Source of the DNA: Eubacterium sp. 1001713B170207_170306_E7
Lineage (GTDB): Bacteria; Bacillota; Clostridia; Eubacteriales; Eubacteriaceae
Assembly: GCF_015547515.1 (NCBI RefSeq)
Contig: NZ_JADMVE010000001.1
Location: 434,406 to 498,405 of the forward strand
Length of the DNA: 64,000 bases
Reading direction: 5' to 3'
This document shows, one piece after another, positions 23,780 through 32,397 of the stretch (position 1 is its first letter; every line of letters begins with the position of its first letter). The position numbers and the translations under genes are program-made. The notes under the pieces are model-generated. The model did not search any database. It was not told where the DNA came from and worked only from the letters and a program-made list of their open reading frames with translations.

Positions 23780-24451
23780 ATGGAAATTTTGAGAGCAGAG
23801 CATCTGCACAAGGTATACAAAAACGGCAGCGGCAGGGTAGAGGCCCTGAGAGATGTTTGCCTTTCGGCAGAAAAGGGCGAGCTGGTGGCTGTCACCGGAC
23901 CGTCCGGCTCAGGAAAGTCGACCCTGCTGCACCTGATCGGCGGCGTGGAAGACCCCACCGCGGGCACTGTCCATATCGGTGGTGTGGATATTCACCGCAA
24001 AACCAGAGCCGGGCTGGCCGTTTTCAGACGGCGGCAGATCGGGCTGGTTTACCAGTTTTATAACCTGATCCCAAGCCTGAGCGTCGAGGACAACATTCTA
24101 CTGCCGCTGCGCCTGGACGGGCGCCGGGTCAACCGGGATTATCTGGAGGAGCTGCTGTGTCTTTTAAAGCTCCAGGACCTTGCCGGGCAGCTGCCCGGAG
24201 CCCTTTCCGGCGGCGAGCAGCAGCGCGCCGCCATCGGCCGGGCCCTCATAGCGGCTCCGGTCCTTGTGCTGGCAGATGAACCCACCGGCAGCCTTGACCG
24301 CAGAGGCAGCCAGGAAATCATGGGGCTCTTTAAAATTTCCAGACAAAAATACAAGCAGACCATCATCATCGTGACCCATGACGAGGATATTGCCAGACAG
24401 GCAGACCGGCGCGTCGAAATATGTGACGGCCGCCTTGCCGGGGCGCGGTGA
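23780..24451 (+). CDS. ABC transporter ATPase 1 (FtsE/MacB/BceA-like)
   Basis: A 223-residue ATP-binding subunit with Walker A GPSGSGKST (about 40-48), Q loop in VYQFYNLIPSLS, signature LSGGEQQRAAIGRAL, Walker B VLVLADEPTG and H-loop VTHDEDIA. It is closely related to the second ATPase that follows. The pair probably energises the FtsX-type permease encoded downstream, acting in lipid-linked peptide or bacteriocin resistance or in efflux, as inferred from the two-component genes before it. ATG 23780 with GGAGAGTG upstream. Confidence 0.92.
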   Translation: MEILRAEHLHKVYKNGSGRVEALRDVCLSAEKGELVAVTGPSGSGKSTLLHLIGGVEDPTAGTVHIGGVDIHRKTRAGLAVFRRRQIGLVYQFYNLIPSLSVEDNILLPLRLDGRRVNRDYLEELLCLLKLQDLAGQLPGALSGGEQQRAAIGRALIAAPVLVLADEPTGSLDRRGSQEIMGLFKISRQKYKQTIIIVTHDEDIARQADRRVEICDGRLAGAR

Positions 24452-24483
24452 CAGGCCTGTGAGCACAAAACAGGAGGCAATCA

Positions 24484-25164
24484 TTGGAAATTTTAAGATG
24501 CGAAGGTGTCACAAAGGCCTACGGCAAGGGCGAAAATGCCGTACACGCGCTGCGGGGCATTGATTTAACCATCGAAAAGGGAGAGTTCGCCGCCATTATC
24601 GGCGCCTCGGGATCGGGAAAGTCAACCTTGCTGCATATTCTCGGTGCGGTGGACAGCCCGACCAGGGGCAGCGTCTGGGTCGGCGGGCAGGAAATCTCGG
24701 CCCTGAGCCCAGGTGAGGCGGCGCTTTTCAGGCGCAGGAAGGTAGGCCTGATCTATCAGTTTTACAACCTGATCCCCACCCTTTCGGTGGAGCGGAATAT
24801 CAAGCTGCCCCTGCTTCTGGACAAAACTGAGCCCGAGCCCAAAAGCTTTGAGGCCATGATCCAGACCCTGGGCCTGGGGGATAAGCTGAACGCACTGCCC
24901 AGCCAGCTTTCCGGCGGGCAGCAGCAGCGCACCGCCATTGCCCGGTCCCTGCTGTACCGCCCGGCCCTGCTGCTGGCGGACGAGCCGACAGGCAATCTGG
25001 ACCAGGAGAACTCCCGGGAGATCATGGCCCTGCTGAAGCGCTTTAACCGAAAGCTCGAGCAGACCATTCTGGTCATCACCCATGATGAGCTGGTCGCCAA
25101 AGCCGCTGACCGGATCATCCGGATCGAGGACGGCCGCATTGTTTCCGATGCGCCGGCCCGCTGA
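24484..25164 (+). CDS. ABC transporter ATPase 2 (paralogue of ATPase 1)
   Basis: A 226-residue ATP-binding subunit with Walker A GASGSGKST, IYQFYNLIPTLS, LSGGQQQRTAIARSL, Walker B LLLADEPTG and ITHDELV. It resembles the preceding ATPase throughout, indicating tandem duplication, so the single permease may work with a heterodimer. The start is TTG 24484 with CAGGAGG 8 nt upstream; no nearby ATG fits. Twenty-two nt separate its stop from the permease start. Confidence 0.92.
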   Translation: MEILRCEGVTKAYGKGENAVHALRGIDLTIEKGEFAAIIGASGSGKSTLLHILGAVDSPTRGSVWVGGQEISALSPGEAALFRRRKVGLIYQFYNLIPTLSVERNIKLPLLLDKTEPEPKSFEAMIQTLGLGDKLNALPSQLSGGQQQRTAIARSLLYRPALLLADEPTGNLDQENSREIMALLKRFNRKLEQTILVITHDELVAKAADRIIRIEDGRIVSDAPAR

Positions 25165-25186
25165 AACGGTAAGGGAGGGCTTAATC

Positions 25187-27388
25187 ATGTGGAAGGCTTA
25201 TACCCGGAGCGCGGTGAAGAACAACCGCGCGGCCAGCGCTGCCATCATCACGGCGGTGCTTATTTCAGCCGCCTTTATCTCACTGATCAGCGGCATTTTT
25301 TACAACCTGTGGACAGATAATATCCGGCGGACCATCGCGGCCGAGGGGGACTGGCAGGGCACGCTGACAGCCCAGTGGACAGAGGACAGCCTCAGCCTTG
25401 TCCAGCGTGCGCCGAACGTGGACCGGGTAGTCCTGGAGGCACCCGCGGCCGACGGCCGCCAGGCGGCCCGGATCTACCTTAAGAATCCCCGGACCACCTA
25501 CGAGGACCTGCCGGCCCTTGCCGGTCTGGCCGGTATCGACAGCCAGGACCCGTCAGCGGTGCAGTACAACAACCTGCTGCTGACCCAGTACTTTATCTAT
25601 TCTCCCCAGGAGAAAAAAGACCCGCCGCTGCTGCTTGGCTTTTACCTCTGTGTCTTGGTGGTGCTCTGCTTTTCCCTGGTCCTGATTATTTACAACGCCT
25701 TCAGCGTGTCCATGAACGCAAGGCTTCACCAGCTCGGAATTCTGCAGAGCGTCGGGGCCACGCCGCGCCAGATACGGGCAGCCCTCATGCAGGAGGCCTT
25801 TGCGCTGTCCTTGCTGCCCATGCTTCTCGGCATCGGTGCGGGTATCGGGCTTAACGCCGCCTTTGTGCACTTCTCCAACCTCATCGGGAGCGAGGTGCAG
25901 CGCCAGGCTGCGGTCTTTGATTACAGTCCCTGGGTCTTTCTGGCAGCCCTGGCCGCCTGCCTGCTGACTGTGGGCCTTTCGGCCTGGGTGCCGGCCCGCC
26001 GGCTCAGCCGCATGACGCCCATGGAGGCCATCCGCGGCGGAGACAGCAAGGCAGTAGAAAAGGTCCGATCCTTCCGGCTGCTGTCACGGTTGTTCGGCCT
26101 GGAGGGCGAGCTGGCCGGGAAATCGCTTTATGTGCGCAGAAAGGCCTTCCGTACCGCCACTGTGTCCCTGACCCTGTCCTTTCTGGTGTTCAGTGTTTTT
26201 CTGAATTTTATGACCCTGTCGGATATCAGTACCCAGCAGACCTATTTTGAACGCTATAAGGATAAATGGGACCTGCTGGCCACGCTGGAGGAGGCTGACG
26301 CGGCCGACCCGGCGCTGCTGGCCCGGATACGGGAGATCCCTGGCGTTGAGAGCGGCACCGCCTACCGGAAGGTGGACGCTACCACAACCCTGTCCCCGGA
26401 GCTGCTCAGCGATGAGCTGAAAGCCCTTGGAGGCCCCGAGGCCCTGAAGGATACGGGAATCACGGTGGAAAACGGGAGCTACCGGGTCCAGGCGCCCATC
26501 CTTGTGCTGGACGACGCCAGCTTTCAGGCCTACTGTGAGAAAGCCGGTATCCGCGCCGATGAATCCGCGGCGCCGCCGGCTGTCACCGTCAACCGCATAT
26601 GGGACAATACCAGCAGCCATTTCAGAGCGCCTGTCTACAAGCCCTTTATCCGGCAGGCAGACGCGGAGATCCTGACGCTTTACAGCCCCGGGGGGAAATC
26701 TGTCCAGCTCGAGACCACAGCCTTTACAGACCAGACGCCAGAGCTGAGGGAGGAGTATGAGGACTTCGCCCTGATGCAGGTCATGCCGGAGAGCACCTTT
26801 GCCCGGATCGCCGGGAATTTTGAGCGCGGAGCGCTGTACATCAGCCTTCTCACAGCTTCGGAGGATCAGATCGCCGGAGCCGAGGCCGAGCTGGCAGGCC
26901 TTCTGGATCAGACAGGTTCAGCCTGCCGCATTGAAAACAGGCAGGCCGATGAGGCCTATAACACCGCGGCCAGAAACGCCCTCAACGTCATTATGGGCGT
27001 GCTGTGCGGGCTCATGGCCTTTATCGGCATCGCCAATGTCTTTGCCAATGTTCTGGGGCATATCAGCCAGAGAAAAAGGGAGTTTGCCCGCTACCTGTCT
27101 GTGGGCATGACGCCCGGCGGCGTGTGGCGGGTGCTGTCCATGGAGGCGCTGATTATCGGGCTGAGGCCCATACTCATCAGCCTGCCTTTTAACGTGCTGT
27201 TTATCATTTTTGCCGTTAACGCCAGCAAGCTCGCCCCGGCGGTCTTTATCCAGAGCATGCCCCTGATACCGCTGGCCGCCTTTGCCATAGTGGTTCTGGC
27301 CGCAGTCGGGCTGGCCTACGCTGCCGGCGGCCGGATTATCTGCCGCTCTGCCATCGCGGATACGCTGAAGGATGATACCCTGTTTTAG
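25187..27388 (+). CDS. FtsX/MacB-type ABC permease
   Basis: A 733-residue permease with an N-terminal helix (about 20-40), a first extracellular part, three helices of an FtsX domain (about 165-285, with SVGATPRQIRAAL and PARRLSRMTPMEAIRGG), a helix near 340, a large extracellular domain (about 365-590) and a second FtsX domain (about 595-725, GLMAFIGIANVFANV and YLSVGMTPGGVWR). This is the architecture of peptide-antibiotic detoxifying or sensing exporters of Firmicutes. Start at ATG 25187 after AAGGGAGGG; the open frame further upstream overlaps the ATPase gene in another frame and has no signal. A terminator follows at 27400. Confidence 0.9.
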   Translation: MWKAYTRSAVKNNRAASAAIITAVLISAAFISLISGIFYNLWTDNIRRTIAAEGDWQGTLTAQWTEDSLSLVQRAPNVDRVVLEAPAADGRQAARIYLKNPRTTYEDLPALAGLAGIDSQDPSAVQYNNLLLTQYFIYSPQEKKDPPLLLGFYLCVLVVLCFSLVLIIYNAFSVSMNARLHQLGILQSVGATPRQIRAALMQEAFALSLLPMLLGIGAGIGLNAAFVHFSNLIGSEVQRQAAVFDYSPWVFLAALAACLLTVGLSAWVPARRLSRMTPMEAIRGGDSKAVEKVRSFRLLSRLFGLEGELAGKSLYVRRKAFRTATVSLTLSFLVFSVFLNFMTLSDISTQQTYFERYKDKWDLLATLEEADAADPALLARIREIPGVESGTAYRKVDATTTLSPELLSDELKALGGPEALKDTGITVENGSYRVQAPILVLDDASFQAYCEKAGIRADESAAPPAVTVNRIWDNTSSHFRAPVYKPFIRQADAEILTLYSPGGKSVQLETTAFTDQTPELREEYEDFALMQVMPESTFARIAGNFERGALYISLLTASEDQIAGAEAELAGLLDQTGSACRIENRQADEAYNTAARNALNVIMGVLCGLMAFIGIANVFANVLGHISQRKREFARYLSVGMTPGGVWRVLSMEALIIGLRPILISLPFNVLFIIFAVNASKLAPAVFIQSMPLIPLAAFAIVVLAAVGLAYAAGGRIICRSAIADTLKDDTLF

Positions 27389-27395
27389 AGAAAAG

Positions 27396-27441
27396 AAAAA
27401 GCCGGAGCTGCGCCCCGTTTTGCGGACAGCTCCGGCTTTTT
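27396..27441 (+). terminator. Intrinsic terminator of the ABC locus
   Basis: AAAAAGCCGGAGCTG pairs with CAGCTCCGGCTTTTT (arms about 27396-27410 and 27427-27441) around a 16-nt loop. Confidence 0.92.
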
Positions 27442-27482
27442 GCCGGTTATTTTACATCATTGCAGCCAATCCCTGAAAAGAC

Positions 27483-27511
27483 TTGACAATTAGCGTACGA
27501 AATATTAGCAT
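27483..27511 (+). promoter_or_regulatory. Possible promoter of the ETF beta-like gene
   Basis: Perfect TTGACA at 27483-27488; the -10 is weak (TAGCAT at 27506-27511 with a 17-nt spacer). Confidence 0.45.
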
Positions 27512-27541
27512 TAAAGAAAAAAGAAAGAAGGAAACATTGCG

Positions 27542-28294
27542 ATGATCCATTGTGTGGTATGTATCCGGCCGCTTTCAGACAGTACCCCCGTGCAGGCCGG
27601 CCCGGCAGGGGAAGGGCTGTCGGCCCGGCCAGGGCCTGTGGCCATGAATCCGGACGATAAGGCCGGGGTGGAGGCGGCCCTGCGGCTGAAGGAGGCAGAG
27701 GGCGGCGATGTGGCGGTTTTCTGCGCCGGGCCGGAGTCCTCAGTGGAAATACTGAGAGAAGCCCTGGCCATGGGCTGTGACGAGGCCGTCCTGACCGCAG
27801 TGCCGTTTCCAGACTGCCTGTGTGCAGAGACAGCCGCAAAGGCACTGGCAGAGGCCCTGAAAGACAAGACATACAACCTGATCCTCACCGGCGGCCAGGC
27901 CCTTGACAGCACCGCCACCCAGACAGGGCCACTGCTGGCAGAGGCGCTGAGCCTGCCTCAGCTCACCCAGGCCCGGACACTGTCGCTGACGGGCCGGCAG
28001 GCCGCCGCCCGGTGCAGCTTCGGCAGCCGGGAGGCCCTTCTCAAAGCGCCCCTGCCCTGTCTGGTCACGGTGACAGACAAGCTGGCAGAGCCGCGGTATC
28101 CCACCTTTATGGGCATAACCGGAGCCTACGGCAAGCCGCTTCGGCGCATTGAATACAAGGGAGAGGACAGCGCCCTCTGTGTGAAAGCACTGGTAAACCG
28201 TCAGCGCGGACGGCAGGGGCAAATGGTGCGGAAAGAGCCGCCGGAGGCAGCTGCCCGGCTGCTGTCCTTTATCCGGGACGAGGGCCTGCTTTAG
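27542..28294 (+). CDS. Electron transfer flavoprotein beta-like protein, orphan
   Basis: A 250-residue protein of the ETF beta/FixA family (nucleotide-binding alpha/beta fold). It has the family start IHCVVCIRPLSDS, the AMNPDDKAGVEAALRLKE segment, CDEAVLTAV, LILTGGQALDSTATQTGPLLAEAL and the ETF beta signature-like region ending with ..PRYPTFMGITGAYGKPL. In acetogens ETFs bifurcate electrons with acyl-CoA or lactate dehydrogenases, but no alpha subunit or dehydrogenase is adjacent; dxr follows on the other strand. It may act with an alpha subunit encoded elsewhere. ATG 27542 with GAAGGAAA upstream. Confidence 0.85.
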   Translation: MIHCVVCIRPLSDSTPVQAGPAGEGLSARPGPVAMNPDDKAGVEAALRLKEAEGGDVAVFCAGPESSVEILREALAMGCDEAVLTAVPFPDCLCAETAAKALAEALKDKTYNLILTGGQALDSTATQTGPLLAEALSLPQLTQARTLSLTGRQAAARCSFGSREALLKAPLPCLVTVTDKLAEPRYPTFMGITGAYGKPLRRIEYKGEDSALCVKALVNRQRGRQGQMVRKEPPEAAARLLSFIRDEGLL

Positions 28295-28311
28295 CACCAA
28301 ACCGGTTCTTA

Positions 28312-28358
28312 AAAAAGCCCTGCTCCACAGCCGGAAGGGCATGTGAAGCAGGGCTTTT
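28312..28358. terminator. Bidirectional terminator between the ETF beta-like gene and dxr
   Basis: AAAAAGCCCTGCT...CAC pairs with GTG...AGCAGGGCTTTT. A and T tracts on both sides serve both converging genes. Confidence 0.88.
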
Positions 28359-28369
28359 GTTCTTTGGCT

Positions 28370-29518
28370 TTACAGGCTTTTCGCCACCGTTCGCGCCCAC
28401 TCGTCGACATCCAGAATGTCCTCAAGGGTCGGGGCTTTGACCGGAACATGCTGGTGCATGACCGCCTCGTTGATTCTCGGAATATCTAAAAAGGAGATTT
28501 CCTCCTTCAGGAAACGGGCCACCGCGATCTCATTGGCGGCGTTCAGGGCTGCAGGCATGGAGCCGCCGGCCCTCAGGGCTTCATAGGCCAGCGCCAGACA
28601 GCGGAAGGTGTCCTTGTCCGGCTTCTCAAAGGTCAGGGTGCCGGCCTCAGCGAGATCCAGAGAAGGCTTGGTGTTCTCAACACGGCAGGGATAGAAAAAC
28701 GCGATCTGGATCGGCAGGGCCATATCCGGCAGGCCGAGCTGGGCCATCACGGCCCGGTCCCTGTACTCAACCATGGAGTGGATAATGCTCTGGGGGTGGA
28801 CCACCACGTCGATCTGATCCAGCTCCAGATCAAAGAGCCATTTGGCCTCGATGACCTCCAGCCCCTTGTTCATCAGGGTCGCAGAGTCGATGGTGATCTT
28901 CGGGCCCATGGACCAGCTGGGGTGCTTCAGCGCCTGGGCCAGGGTTACCTGCTCCAGATAAGCACGGTCCTTTCCGCGGAATGGGCCACCGGAAGCAGTG
29001 ATGATCACCTTTTTCAGCTCCTCGTGTTGGTTACCCATCAGGCACTGGAAGATGGCCGAATGCTCACTGTCCACGGGCAGCAGGGCCACGCCCTTCTTCG
29101 CCACCGCGTCCATGACAATGGAGCCGCCGGCCACCAAAGTTTCCTTGTTGGCCAGGGCGATGTCGATCCCGGCCTCGATGGCGGCCAGGGTGGGGCGCAG
29201 TCCGACCATACCGGAGACCGCGGTCAGCAGCATTTCCGTATGGTCACAGGTCGCAACGGCGATGAGCCCCTCCATGCCTGAGAGCACCTCAATGTCCGGA
29301 AACTCAACCTGGATGCGCTTTCTCAGGTTAAAGGCAGCGTCCGAGTCCATGACGCCCACCAGCTCGGGCTGGTATTTACGGATCTGTTCCTCCATGGCGT
29401 CAATTTCGTTGAAGCAGGAAATGCTGACAACGTTCAGTTCCTCAGGAAATTCATCCACCACCGACAGGGCCTGCGTGCCGATTGACCCCGTAGAGCCTAT
29501 GATACTAATATTTTTCAT
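28370..29518 (-). CDS. dxr: 1-deoxy-D-xylulose 5-phosphate reductoisomerase
   Basis: DXR converts 1-deoxyxylulose 5-phosphate to methylerythritol 4-phosphate with NADPH, the first committed step of the MEP isoprenoid pathway. The 382-residue protein shows the NADPH-binding IIGSTGSIGTQAL at the N-terminus, LANKETLVAGG, the metal/substrate motif PVDSEHSAIFQ, ITASGGPFR and MNKGLEVIEAKWLFD. Start at 29518 after GAGGTG; a longer open frame begins 57 nt upstream without a ribosome site. It stands alone rather than in the common uppS-cdsA-dxr cluster. Confidence 0.97.
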   Translation of the reverse strand: MKNISIIGSTGSIGTQALSVVDEFPEELNVVSISCFNEIDAMEEQIRKYQPELVGVMDSDAAFNLRKRIQVEFPDIEVLSGMEGLIAVATCDHTEMLLTAVSGMVGLRPTLAAIEAGIDIALANKETLVAGGSIVMDAVAKKGVALLPVDSEHSAIFQCLMGNQHEELKKVIITASGGPFRGKDRAYLEQVTLAQALKHPSWSMGPKITIDSATLMNKGLEVIEAKWLFDLELDQIDVVVHPQSIIHSMVEYRDRAVMAQLGLPDMALPIQIAFFYPCRVENTKPSLDLAEAGTLTFEKPDKDTFRCLALAYEALRAGGSMPAALNAANEIAVARFLKEEISFLDIPRINEAVMHQHVPVKAPTLEDILDVDEWARTVAKSL

Positions 29519-29663
29519 CGTGTCACCTCGAATAATCATTATTTGCAGCTCTATTATATCATAATGCCGCCCCACTTAGTAAAAAAGATGTAAAATTCAT
29601 CCCGCCAAGTAAGGCTGAATTGCTTGTATTTCTCTTAAAAAGCCGTCAGATTCCATAAAAATC

Positions 29664-29692
29664 TTGAACCTCTGTCGGTTTAAGCGTATAAT
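29664..29692 (+). promoter_or_regulatory. Promoter of the DUF234 ATPase gene
   Basis: TTGAAC (29664-29669), 17-nt spacer, TATAAT (29687-29692). Confidence 0.8.
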
Positions 29693-29729
29693 TATAATTA
29701 GGATAATTTTTTGTTAGGAGGCATCGAAT

Positions 29730-31154
29730 ATGAGACCTTTTATAGGCAGAAAGCAGGAGCTTCAGCTTCTTGAAAACGCGTATACCAGTAAAAACGCCTT
29801 TGTCATGGTCAACGGACGGCGCCGTGTGGGTAAAACCGCCCTGATCCGTCATTTTCTGAAGGGCAAGCGGGCTTTTTACTTTACCGCGAAAGAAGAGGTT
29901 GATGTTTTGAGCCGACGGCGCTTCCTTAAAAGCTTTGCGGAATACTGCGGAGAGACCCTCAGCTCCTCGGCAAAGCTGCCGGACTGGAAGGAAATCTTCA
30001 AGGCCTTCGCCGAGCGGGTAGAGACCTCCAGAAAGGTGCTGGTCATCGACAACGTAGCGTACCTGATGCTGGCGGACCCAACCTTTGCGAGAGCATTAAA
30101 ATACGCGTGGGAGCATTACTTCAAGCAGGCGTCTGTCATGCTGATCGTGGTAATGCCCAACAACAGCCTCCTGGTAAACCTGGAGAGCAAAAACAATACA
30201 CTGATCAGCTGTGTGACCACCCAGCTCAAGCTGAAGCCCATCAGCTTTGTGGAGATGCTCAAGGACTATCCCCACCAGGATTTCAATCAGCTTATGACCC
30301 TGTACGCCATCGCCGGAGGTGTGCCCAAGTACTGGGAGTTCTTTGCCGCCTGCGAAAAGACCATCGATTACATGGGCGTGGTCCGGGAGGACATGCTGGG
30401 GCTCAACAGCTTTTTATACGAGGAGCCCATGAACCTCATCGAGCGGGATGTCTGGGAGCCGGCCTATTACAACGCGGTGCTGAAGGCCGTGGCCGACGAT
30501 TACCACCGCCCGGCCGACATTGCCAGGTACCTGGAGATGAAGCCCGGCGCAGTGAACCACTGCCTGAACAATCTGGCCACACTGGGATATCTGGAGGCCA
30601 GAGTGCCCATCACCGAAAAAAAGGCCGGATCGGCCAACCGTAAGGTTCAGTACTATTTTGCCGATGCCTTTATGGACTTCTGGTACACCTTCATTTTTGA
30701 GAATAAAGAGCATCTGGAGGCAGGGCAGGAGCTTCAGATTTTTGAAACCATCAAGCGCGCTTTTCCAGGCTACATTCAGTTCTGGTTTAAAAGCGTCTGT
30801 AAAGAGATTTTTGCCGCGGCCTGTAAGCAGGGGGGAATCCCTTTCAAAATCGACCGTATCGGCACATTCTGGAATAAAAACGACGAAACCGTGGATATTG
30901 TGGCGGTGGATGAGCAGCGTAAGCGCATCTTCTTGGGCGACTGCCTGTACAGCAATAAGCCCTATACCATGGAAGCCTATGACGATTTTGTGGAAAACTG
31001 CAGCGATATCCGTGAGTTCAAGGCCTTCAAGGACTACGACTGGACCCACGGCGTCTTTACCGCCAATCCCTTTGACCCGGACCTCATGGATTACGCCATG
31101 ATCACCTCAGACGTATATCTGTTTAACGGAATTACCGTCTATTCCCGAAAATAA
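29730..31154 (+). CDS. Archaeal-type ATPase with DUF234 domain
   Basis: A 474-residue STAND-like ATPase of the family typical of archaea and Firmicutes. It has FIGRKQELQLLE, Walker A NGRRRVGKTALI (about 28-40), a Walker B-like strand VLVIDN (where the acidic residue is D), a winged helix (about 260-315) and a C-terminal DUF234 domain with a nuclease-like fold (RIGTFWNKNDETVDIVAVDEQ then GDCLYS, resembling a D-[E/Q]xK arrangement with K missing). Function is unknown; these genes are often single and mobile. AGGAGG precedes the ATG. A terminator follows. Confidence 0.88.
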   Translation: MRPFIGRKQELQLLENAYTSKNAFVMVNGRRRVGKTALIRHFLKGKRAFYFTAKEEVDVLSRRRFLKSFAEYCGETLSSSAKLPDWKEIFKAFAERVETSRKVLVIDNVAYLMLADPTFARALKYAWEHYFKQASVMLIVVMPNNSLLVNLESKNNTLISCVTTQLKLKPISFVEMLKDYPHQDFNQLMTLYAIAGGVPKYWEFFAACEKTIDYMGVVREDMLGLNSFLYEEPMNLIERDVWEPAYYNAVLKAVADDYHRPADIARYLEMKPGAVNHCLNNLATLGYLEARVPITEKKAGSANRKVQYYFADAFMDFWYTFIFENKEHLEAGQELQIFETIKRAFPGYIQFWFKSVCKEIFAAACKQGGIPFKIDRIGTFWNKNDETVDIVAVDEQRKRIFLGDCLYSNKPYTMEAYDDFVENCSDIREFKAFKDYDWTHGVFTANPFDPDLMDYAMITSDVYLFNGITVYSRK

Positions 31155-31156
31155 AA

Positions 31157-31196
31157 ACACGCAGACAGCCTCACCGCTGCCTGCGTGTTTTTTATG
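31157..31196 (+). terminator. Terminator after the DUF234 ATPase gene
   Basis: ACACGCAG-A-CAG and CTG-C-CTGCGTGT arms with an 8-nt loop, followed by six T. Confidence 0.88.
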
Positions 31197-31199
31197 CGC

Positions 31200-31298
31200 T
31201 TACAATTTGGATTTGCCAAGGGCCACGCAGCTGAGCACCAGACCGGTCGTGCCGGCCGCCAGGGCTACAATGCTGAGCACAAAGGATGCCACTTTCAT
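31200..31298 (-). CDS. 32-residue hydrophobic peptide
   Basis: Minus-strand reading frame of 32 codons: a basic MKVAS start, a single hydrophobic span (FVLSIVALAAGTTGLVLSCV) and a basic GKSKL end, so a one-helix membrane peptide. It has a ribosome site (GAGGTGTTGAA) before the ATG at 31298 and a TATAAT at 31338-31333 about 40 nt upstream. It is too short for routine gene calling. Size and layout resemble type I toxin peptides or small regulators of membrane proteins, but no antisense RNA is evident. It follows the DUF3021 gene on the same strand. Confidence 0.6.
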   Translation of the reverse strand: MKVASFVLSIVALAAGTTGLVLSCVALGKSKL

Positions 31299-31344
31299 TT
31301 CAACACCTCGTTTCGATAAATTCAGTGCCTTTATTATAACACGT

Positions 31345-31800
31345 TTAAGGCCTTTTTTCATAAAGCCGGGCATTCATTTTGGAAATTTTATGCCGGATGA
31401 TCAGGTACTGGACAATCCAGATGATCAGGTAGAGAACCGCGAAAACCGCGAAATAAATCAGTATGCTGATGAAACCAGGGCTTACCCAGCGGCAGGCAAT
31501 GGAGATGGGCAGCAGGGTAAAGGTCAGCAGCAGAAAATGGATGATGGTTTTCTTTAAAAGGCTCCACCGCTCCACCGCCCAGACAGCTCCCCCGAAGCCG
31601 CAGATGAACCCAAGGGCCGCGCTGGCCAGATACTGGAAAAGGGCCGCGTCCAGCACACTGCCCATCATGTCCGTGAGCTCAGGGGACACCGGGGAATAGC
31701 TGCCCGCAATCAGAGAGATGGCCAGAGAGATCGTAGCAGAGATGGCAATGCCGATGGGCACGCCCAAAAGGCCGAAGCCCAGTGCTTTTTTTACCGTCAT
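31345..31800 (-). CDS. DUF3021 family membrane protein
   Basis: A 151-residue membrane protein with four hydrophobic segments (about 8-30, 52-75, 85-103, 110-135), matching DUF3021. Such proteins are almost always encoded next to a LytTR regulator, as here, and are thought to modulate it at the membrane. The GLLGVPIGIAISATISL start is characteristic. ATG 31800 has GAGGTAAC upstream; 10 nt separate it from the LytTR gene stop, so both are one operon. Confidence 0.88.
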   Translation of the reverse strand: MTVKKALGFGLLGVPIGIAISATISLAISLIAGSYSPVSPELTDMMGSVLDAALFQYLASAALGFICGFGGAVWAVERWSLLKKTIIHFLLLTFTLLPISIACRWVSPGFISILIYFAVFAVLYLIIWIVQYLIIRHKISKMNARLYEKRP

Positions 31801-31810
31801 TTCAGTTACC

Positions 31811-32251
31811 TCACAATCCTAAATATTTTTTAATCCTGGAGACATAGCGCCTGGAGACAAAGGCCTTGTCCCCGTTAGTCATCCGAAGGCTGATGGTGCC
31901 GCTGATGCTGGTATCCAGACTGGTGACATGGCTGAAATTAACAATCTCAGAGTTGGAAATCCGAACAAAGCTGCTGCCCGAGAGCAGATCCTCCAGCTCG
32001 TAAAGGCGGTGCTTTACCCGGTAGGTCTGCTCCCGGCACCGGACAAAGGTTTTCTGATCCTCCGTATAAAAACGGAAAATCTCCTTCCGGTCCAGCAGGT
32101 AAATCCGGCCGCCGGAAACCGCGGTGATCATGCTGGGATGGCTGGCCGAAAGGCGCTCGGCCAGAGCGGAGATTTCAGCGGTCAGAGCGTTTGTGCAGAT
32201 GATCACGCAGGGTTTTTGCAGCGCAGGGTCAATTTTGATTTCAACATCCAT
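31811..32251 (-). CDS. LytTR DNA-binding transcriptional regulator
   Basis: A 146-residue stand-alone LytTR regulator without a receiver domain. The N-terminal 45 residues are a small alpha/beta part; the LytTR domain spans about 50-145, with IYLLDRKEIFRFYTEDQKTFV, YELEDLL, FVRISNSEIVNFSHV and the DNA-contacting end VSRRYVSRIKKYLGL. It pairs with the DUF3021 protein as a two-gene system controlling membrane functions, and is likely autoregulated. AAGGAGG precedes the ATG. The imperfect dyad GTTAACGG around 32277 upstream may be a regulator site. Confidence 0.9.
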   Translation of the reverse strand: MDVEIKIDPALQKPCVIICTNALTAEISALAERLSASHPSMITAVSGGRIYLLDRKEIFRFYTEDQKTFVRCREQTYRVKHRLYELEDLLSGSSFVRISNSEIVNFSHVTSLDTSISGTISLRMTNGDKAFVSRRYVSRIKKYLGL

Positions 32252-32397
32252 TTTGAAAAGCCTCCTTGATGTTTCCGTTAACGGTTGATTTAATTATACG
32301 TGAAATCAGCCCGGACGCAAGGTTTTTTCGCTAAGTGGTCGCAGACAGAGGGTAAGTGGCAGGTTGACGGCCGGCAGAGGGTAGGGTAAACTTTTAA

